This document shows, piece after piece, positions 14,973-18,866 of a stretch of DNA of 18,866 nt (its first letter is position 1; the number at the start of each line of letters is the position of its first letter). Under the pieces are notes generated by a model. That model saw nothing but the letters and a program-made list of their open reading frames with translations, did not search any database and was not told the DNA's origin. This DNA comes from an uncultured Bacillaceae bacterium (GTDB lineage Bacteria > Bacillota > Bacilli > Caldalkalibacillales > Caldalkalibacillaceae). Position numbers and translations under genes: made by a program. Location: positions 1 to 18,866 of the forward strand of contig CALBTX010000222.1 of assembly GCA_937967685.1 (NCBI GenBank), read 5' to 3'.

Positions 14973-15113
14973 TCTTCGTCCCATTCACTAAAGAGGAATG
15001 ATGGCCGTTCCATTCACCACAGAGGAATGATCGACGTCTCATTCACGGAAGAGGGATGATCTGATCGCCGTCTCATCGCGGAAGGAGTGACCAGCCCTTC
15101 ACGCAAAAGAAGG
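14941..15113 (+). repeat. degenerate 29-bp tandem repeat beginning in the ymdB stop region
   Basis: Three copies are exactly 29 bases (14969-14997, 14998-15026, 15027-15055), preceded by a 28-base copy inside ymdB (14941-14968) and followed by two decayed copies to about 15113. Conserved blocks are ATGAT at the left, CATTCAC in the middle and AGAGGR at the right. Each unit is a complete 10-codon frame whose TGA overlaps the next ATG: MIFVPFTKEE, then MMAVPFTTEE, then MIDVSFTEEG, then a two-codon frame (MI). The period follows from 33 bases minus a 4-base overlap. The likely origin is tandem duplication across the end of ymdB. Confidence 0.85.
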
Positions 15114-15135
15114 AGAAGAAGAATAGGGGGCAGGG

Positions 15136-15161
15136 CATGGATGCAGGTCATGGATGCAGGT
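15136..15161 (+). repeat. perfect 13-bp tandem duplication
   Basis: CATGGATGCAGGT occurs twice without a gap (15136-15148 and 15149-15161). It is directly followed by a short inverted repeat TCTAAA-TT-TTTAGA (15161-15174), about 17 bases before the sigma-H -35 of spoVS. No known operator is recognised. Confidence 0.85.
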
Positions 15162-15190
15162 CTAAATTTTTAGAATCTTTCCTTTTACCA

Positions 15191-15218
15191 GAAGGAATTT
15201 TATGCCTGACTGACGAAT
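15191..15218 (+). promoter_or_regulatory. sigma-H promoter of spoVS
   Basis: GAAGGAATT (15191-15199), a 12-base spacer and GACGAAT (15212-15218) fit the B. subtilis sigma-H consensus (RnAGGAWWW, 11-12 bases, RnnGAAT) at every fixed base. spoVS is a known sigma-H gene in B. subtilis, so expression early in sporulation is expected. Confidence 0.85.
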
Positions 15219-15264
15219 ATAGTGGAAGTAATAAGAACCATAACAGTTGGGGAGGTTCAAGTAC

Positions 15265-15525
15265 ATGGAAGTATTAAAAGTTTCAGCAAAATCCAATCCT
15301 AATTCCGTAGCCGGTGCACTTGCGGGTGTATTGCGGGAACGCGGATCTGCTGAGATCCAAGCTATTGGAGCGGGTGCACTTAATCAGGCGGTAAAGGCTG
15401 TAGCGATTGCCAGAGGATTTGTAGCGCCCAGTGGTGTGGACCTCATTTGCATCCCTGCCTTTACGGATATTTTGATTGAAGGGGAAGAACGAACAGCGAT
15501 TAAACTGATCGTTGAACCGAGATAA
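15265..15525 (+). CDS. spoVS: stage V sporulation protein S
   Basis: An 86-residue protein of the highly conserved SpoVS/Alba-like family. Loss of spoVS in B. subtilis impairs spore coat assembly and stage V progress, and it also affects septation. It may bind nucleic acid. The whole protein is one domain, with EVLKVSAKSNPNSVAGALAG at the N-terminus and GVDLICIPAFTDI near the end. ATG 15265 is chosen: GGGGAGG at 15249-15255 precedes it by 9 bases and gives the standard length. The in-frame TTG at 15247 is inside that region. It has its own sigma-H promoter and a terminator, so it is a single-gene unit. Confidence 0.96.
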   Translation: MEVLKVSAKSNPNSVAGALAGVLRERGSAEIQAIGAGALNQAVKAVAIARGFVAPSGVDLICIPAFTDILIEGEERTAIKLIVEPR

Positions 15526-15545
15526 AAGTGAAGATGGCTGGATCG

Positions 15546-15577
15546 ACCTGTTTGCTAAGCGCGGACGGGTTTTCTTT
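15546..15577 (+). terminator. probable terminator after spoVS
   Basis: ACCTGTTTGC (15546-15555) pairs with GCGGACGGGT (15561-15570) over ten positions, three of them G-U in RNA, around a five-base loop. TTTCTTT follows. Base pairing in DNA is imperfect, so it is easily missed. Confidence 0.65.
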
Positions 15578-15621
15578 ATGTTTTAGACCAGTTTTGGTGA
15601 ACATGACTGGGGGGTTGGCCG

Positions 15622-16605
15622 ATGACGAGAACGTTTGATGCGCATTGTGATGTGCTCTATCAATTGTGGAAAAGAAGAAATCCGACCCTTTTTTTTAAAC
15701 AGGGTGATGAAGATAAACATGGTGATGAAGAAGGTTTGCATACTTCTTATGCAAAATTGAAAGCGGCGGGGGTCAGCGTGCAAACGATGGCCATTTTCGT
15801 TCCCCCGGAAGTTCCGTTCAGACAAAAAACAGATGCGGCGATGGAAATGTTGGATTTGTTTCACTCTGACATGGCCGGGAAGGATGAACGCATTCATCTT
15901 TTGAGCGATCGACAGTCCCTCGGACAAATATTACAGGGTCATGCTGATCATCTGTACGTATTGCTGTCTTTAGAAGGAGCGGATGCCGTGCAAGACATGA
16001 CTCAATTAAGAACGTTTTATCGCCTGGGCATCCGCAGTATCGGACTGACGTGGAACATGCGCAATTTGGTCGCTGACGGGGTGGGTGAACGAAACCCGGG
16101 CGGCCTCTCCGCATTTGGCCTCGAATTGATCAAGGAAATGAACCGTCTGCGCATAGCTATTGATCTCTCTCATTTAGCTGAGAGAGGGTTTTGGGATTGT
16201 ATCCTCTATTCGAAGCAGCCGCTCATCGTTTCTCACAGCAATGCCAGAGCGCTGTGTGATCATCCCCGCAATTTGGACGACAAACAAATTAAAGCCATTT
16301 TTGATGGCAATGGATTCATCGGAGTGACCTTTGTTCCTTACTTTTTAAGTGCGAAAAAAAAGGTAACGATCGATGATGTTCTCAATCATGTGGAACATAT
16401 GTTATCATTAGGAGGAGAGAACCATGTCGGTTTTGGATCCGATTTTGACGGGATCAGTGCTGTCGTGGAAGGTTTGGAACATGCGGGAAGATGGCCTGCA
16501 TTGATCAACGCCTGTCAAAAAATATATTCCGAAACCGTTGTGGAAAAATTGTTTTTTACCAACCAACTTCAATATTATGCAAGGTTGTGGAACAGTTCAT
16601 TCTGA
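15622..16605 (+). CDS. dipeptidase, peptidase family M19 (membrane/renal dipeptidase type)
   Basis: Predicted zinc dipeptidase of 327 residues with a TIM-barrel amidohydrolase fold. All family metal ligands are visible: H8 and D10 (FDAHCDVL), E119 (LSLEGADAV), H184 (IDLSHLAE) and H205 (IVSHSNA), with the catalytic-site D274 in FGSDFDGI. No signal peptide or membrane anchor is present, so it should be cytoplasmic. A G-rich ribosome site (GGGGGG, about 15610-15615) precedes the ATG. No clear promoter lies in the 96-base gap after spoVS; TTGCTA and TATGTT are 19 bases apart, which is weak. Exact substrates cannot be predicted; family members cleave various dipeptides, including some with D-residues. 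Confidence 0.92.
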   Translation: MTRTFDAHCDVLYQLWKRRNPTLFFKQGDEDKHGDEEGLHTSYAKLKAAGVSVQTMAIFVPPEVPFRQKTDAAMEMLDLFHSDMAGKDERIHLLSDRQSLGQILQGHADHLYVLLSLEGADAVQDMTQLRTFYRLGIRSIGLTWNMRNLVADGVGERNPGGLSAFGLELIKEMNRLRIAIDLSHLAERGFWDCILYSKQPLIVSHSNARALCDHPRNLDDKQIKAIFDGNGFIGVTFVPYFLSAKKKVTIDDVLNHVEHMLSLGGENHVGFGSDFDGISAVVEGLEHAGRWPALINACQKIYSETVVEKLFFTNQLQYYARLWNSSF

Positions 16606-16675
16606 CGACAAATGATACGCCTGTTCGATTTGCGTTTTCAGGGGTGATTCAAGAGGAAAATCTCGCGCGAAGTGC

Positions 16676-16704
16676 TTGCATTTTTTATAGGTTAGGCATA
16701 CAAT
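16676..16704 (+). promoter_or_regulatory. sigma-A promoter of korAB
   Basis: TTGCAT (16676-16681), a 17-base spacer and TACAAT (16699-16704). The predicted start is near 16711, about 75 bases before korA. It gives korAB a start separate from the dipeptidase gene. Confidence 0.7.
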
Positions 16705-16715
16705 TGATAGGGTTT

Positions 16716-16727
16716 AAAATTAATTTT
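16716..16727 (+). promoter_or_regulatory. 12-bp palindrome at the korAB transcript start
   Basis: AAAATTAATTTT is a perfect palindrome about 11 bases after the predicted -10 element, flanked by AATTGA (16702-16707) and TCAATT (16729-16734), which are complementary to each other but slightly off-centre. The position suits an operator, but it does not match the Rex, Fnr, Fur or CcpA consensus. It may be chance AT-rich sequence. Confidence 0.25.
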
Positions 16728-16784
16728 CTCAATTTTCGGCTTGGAAAGTTGAAATATGTCGAGTGGATGCTTAAAGGAGTGGAA

Positions 16785-18530
16785 ATGATGAAGAATCAAC
16801 TTTCGTGGAAAGTTGGCGGGCAACAGGGAGAAGGGATTGAAAGTACAGGAGAGATTTTCTCGGTTGCTCTAAATAGGATGGGTTATCATCTGTATGGTTA
16901 TCGACATTTTTCTTCGCGTATTAAGGGGGGGCATACGAACAACAAGATCCGGGTAAGCACAACCCCGACCAGGGCGATTTCCGACGACCTGGACATACTG
17001 GTCGCCTTTGATCAGGAGACCATTGATTTAAATGTTCATGAACTTTCCGATCAGGGCATTGTCATTGCTGATAGCAAATTCAAACCTAAGCTGCCGGATG
17101 GGGTCAGCGGGACATTATATGCGGTTCCCTTTACTGAAATCGCTGATGAATTGGGAAGTTCTTTAATGAAAAATATGGTTGCTGTCGGCGCTTCAGCGGC
17201 AGCTTTATCACTGGATATCACTCCCTTTGAGGATGTCGTTCAAAGAATCTTTCAACGCAAAGGCGATAAAATTGTGCAGATGAATATCGACGCACTGCAC
17301 AAAGGTGCCGAATATTTTGCGCATGAAGCGAATGGACAAGTTGATCATCTCAAGCTTGAACAAGGTGATGGCCAACAGCGGATGTATATGATCGGTAACG
17401 ATGCGATCGCTTTAGGAGCTTTGGCTGCCGGATGCCGCTTCATGGCCGCTTATCCGATCACGCCTTCATCCGAAATCATGGAGTATTTAATCAAGAAGCT
17501 GCCGGAATTCGGAGGCACGGTCATTCAGACGGAAGATGAAATTGCCGCCATTACGATGTCCATCGGGGCCAATTATGCAGGCGTCCGTGCATTTACCGCT
17601 TCCGCAGGACCGGGATTATCGTTAATGACCGAAGGAATCGGCCTGGCGGGAATGACTGAGACGCCGGTGGTCATTGTCGATACACAGCGCGGCGGGCCGA
17701 GTACAGGGCTCCCTACGAAGCAGGAACAAAGTGATATGAATGCGCTCATTTACAGTACACATGGAGAAATTCCGAAAATCGTCTTGGCGCCGGGTACGGC
17801 TGAAGAAGCTTTCTACGATACGATAGAAGCATTTAATCTCGCTGAAGAATATCAGTGCCCGGTGATCATCGCCGCTGATCTGGCGCTGGCACTCGGTAAA
17901 CAAACCGTTGAACCTTTGGATTATGATAAAATAGAAATTCGTCGCGGCAAATTATTGGATGCTGTTCCGGAATATGAAGGGGACTTATTCAAACGTTTTG
18001 AAGTTACCGAAGACGGCATTTCACCGCGTGTGATTCCCGGTTTGACACAAGCGATTACGCATGCCACAGGTGTTGAACACGGTGAAAATGGACGTCCTTC
18101 TGAAGATCCTGCCAACAGAAAGGCTCAAATGGATAAACGCTTGCGCAAGTTAAACAACTTTAAGTATAAGCAGGCGCTGAATATTCATGCCCCATACGAA
18201 AGACCGGAATTACTGATCGTCGGAGTCGGTTCAACGATCGGACCGATCGCTGAAGCGCAACAACGTTTGGAAAAAGCGGGTCATAAAGTGAATCATGTCC
18301 AAACTCGAATTTTGCACCCCTTTCCGACGGAAGAAATCAGACCGTTCGTCGAGGCAGCTGATCAAGTGGTGGTTGTCGAAAATAATGCGACCGGTCAACT
18401 GGCCAATCTTCTCAAGCTGCATGTCGGTCACGCCGATAAAATTAACAGCATTCTAAAATACGACGGCAATCCCTTCTTGCCGGGCGAAATAGAACAAAGA
18501 GCACTTGAACACATAAAGGAGCTGGTTTAA
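16785..18530 (+). CDS. korA: 2-oxoacid:ferredoxin oxidoreductase, fused gamma-alpha subunit
   Basis: Large subunit of a two-subunit 2-oxoacid:ferredoxin oxidoreductase (2-oxoglutarate type by analogy with KorA), which oxidatively decarboxylates a 2-oxoacid to acyl-CoA and passes electrons to ferredoxin. It has 581 residues. The gamma domain comes first, with GGQQGEG at 11-17 and SSRIKGGHTNN. The alpha domain carries YPITPSSE from 223, TEDEIAA, SAGPGLSLMTEG and TQRGGPSTGLPT. A C-terminal transketolase-like domain has LLIVGVGST and HPFPTEEI. AAAGGAG (16773-16779) precedes two adjacent ATG codons by 5 and 8 bases, so 16788 is an equally good start. The long in-frame opening back to 16491 overlaps the dipeptidase gene in another frame and is not real. 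korB follows one base after the stop. Confidence 0.93.
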   Translation: MMKNQLSWKVGGQQGEGIESTGEIFSVALNRMGYHLYGYRHFSSRIKGGHTNNKIRVSTTPTRAISDDLDILVAFDQETIDLNVHELSDQGIVIADSKFKPKLPDGVSGTLYAVPFTEIADELGSSLMKNMVAVGASAAALSLDITPFEDVVQRIFQRKGDKIVQMNIDALHKGAEYFAHEANGQVDHLKLEQGDGQQRMYMIGNDAIALGALAAGCRFMAAYPITPSSEIMEYLIKKLPEFGGTVIQTEDEIAAITMSIGANYAGVRAFTASAGPGLSLMTEGIGLAGMTETPVVIVDTQRGGPSTGLPTKQEQSDMNALIYSTHGEIPKIVLAPGTAEEAFYDTIEAFNLAEEYQCPVIIAADLALALGKQTVEPLDYDKIEIRRGKLLDAVPEYEGDLFKRFEVTEDGISPRVIPGLTQAITHATGVEHGENGRPSEDPANRKAQMDKRLRKLNNFKYKQALNIHAPYERPELLIVGVGSTIGPIAEAQQRLEKAGHKVNHVQTRILHPFPTEEIRPFVEAADQVVVVENNATGQLANLLKLHVGHADKINSILKYDGNPFLPGEIEQRALEHIKELV

Positions 18531-18531
18531 G

Positions 18532-18866
18532 GTGGCCACTTTTAAAGACTTTCGCAACAAGGTAAAACCGAACTGGTGTCCAGGATGCGGCGATTTTTCC
18601 GTTCAAGCTTCCATCCAAAGAGCGGCAGCCAATGTTGGCTTGGAACCTGAAGATTTAATGATCGTGGCAGGGATCGGCTGTTCAGGCCGCATCTCCGGAT
18701 ACATTCATGCCAACGGTATTCATGGCGTGCACGGACGTGCTTTGCCTATTGCCCAAGGCGTGAAGATGGCTAATCGTGATCTCACGGTCATTGCTGCAGG
18801 CGGGGATGGGGACGGTTTTGCCATCGGCTTAGGTCATACGATGCATGCCATTCGCCGCAACATCGA
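18532..18866 (+). CDS. korB: 2-oxoacid:ferredoxin oxidoreductase beta subunit (partial, runs off the window)
   Basis: The first 111 residues of the thiamine-diphosphate and iron-sulfur subunit that partners KorA. The GTG start at 18532 lies one base after the korA stop, with AAAGGAG (18515-18521) inside korA 10 bases before it, so translation is coupled. Visible motifs are NWCPGCGDFSV with C16 and C19, GIGCSGRISGY with C50 (three of the expected cluster cysteines), HGVHGRALPIAQGVKMAN, and the thiamine-diphosphate motif opening GDGDGFAIG at 91-99. The frame is open to the last base; the C-terminal part and the fourth cysteine lie outside the window. Confidence 0.95.
   Translation, partial: MATFKDFRNKVKPNWCPGCGDFSVQASIQRAAANVGLEPEDLMIVAGIGCSGRISGYIHANGIHGVHGRALPIAQGVKMANRDLTVIAAGGDGDGFAIGLGHTMHAIRRNI

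Noticed and set aside
15577..15588. -10-like TATGTT/TTTAGA before the dipeptidase gene
   Set aside because: The only -35 partner, TTGCTA, is 19 or more bases away and lies inside the spoVS terminator stem.
16491..16784. N-terminal extension of korA by about 98 codons from an upstream in-frame start
   Set aside because: It overlaps the end of the dipeptidase gene in another frame, crosses the korAB promoter, and has no ribosome site; the KorA family begins at the MMKNQLSWKVGGQ position.

Overview
This window is core chromosome of a spore-forming member of the Bacillales (Firmicutes), probably Bacillaceae. The evidence is the gene order spoIIIE-ymfF-ymfH-ymfI-ymfJ-ymfK-ymfM(rodZ)-pgsA-cinA-recA-recX-rny-ymdB-spoVS, strong AGGAGG-type ribosome binding sites, a DinR-type LexA box, and sporulation promoters matching the sigma-G and sigma-H consensus. 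All 16 genes are on the + strand, and none shows a frameshift or premature stop. I see no tRNA, rRNA, insertion sequence, prophage or CRISPR array.

Layout. Positions 1-73 hold a promoter-like site and a hairpin. Positions 110-5890 carry the DNA translocase SpoIIIE, then the paired M16-family proteins YmfF and YmfH, closely followed by the SDR oxidoreductase YmfI. YmfJ (5999-6262) stands alone between a predicted sigma-G promoter and a terminator. From 6390 a sigma-A promoter starts a run of ymfK (ACT domain plus P-loop), the RodZ-like ymfM, pgsA (phosphatidylglycerophosphate synthase) and cinA. recA follows with its own promoter and LexA box, then a terminator, then recX. A 331-bp gap with a very strong promoter and terminator-like structures precedes rny (RNase Y). 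ymdB follows rny after a terminator. Between ymdB and spoVS lies a degenerate 29-bp tandem repeat, a 13-bp duplication and a textbook sigma-H promoter. After spoVS and a terminator come an M19 dipeptidase and korA-korB (2-oxoacid:ferredoxin oxidoreductase). korB runs off the window end.

Compared with what I recall of B. subtilis, ymfC-ymfD-ymfE are missing after spoIIIE, pbpX is missing after recA, recX sits beside recA (elsewhere in B. subtilis), and the dipeptidase plus korAB occupy the place of tdh-kbl. The ymdB-korA-korB order resembles Staphylococcus.

Functionally the window joins sporulation and chromosome segregation (SpoIIIE, SpoVS, the YmfJ promoter), envelope and shape (RodZ-like YmfM, PgsA), recombination and SOS (RecA, RecX, CinA), RNA decay and signalling (RNase Y, YmdB), and redox carbon metabolism (KorAB). 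I found no clearly new multi-gene system. The best leads are the self-restarting 29-bp repeats after ymdB, the leader upstream of rny, the ACT/P-loop protein YmfK, and the YmfF/YmfH pair.
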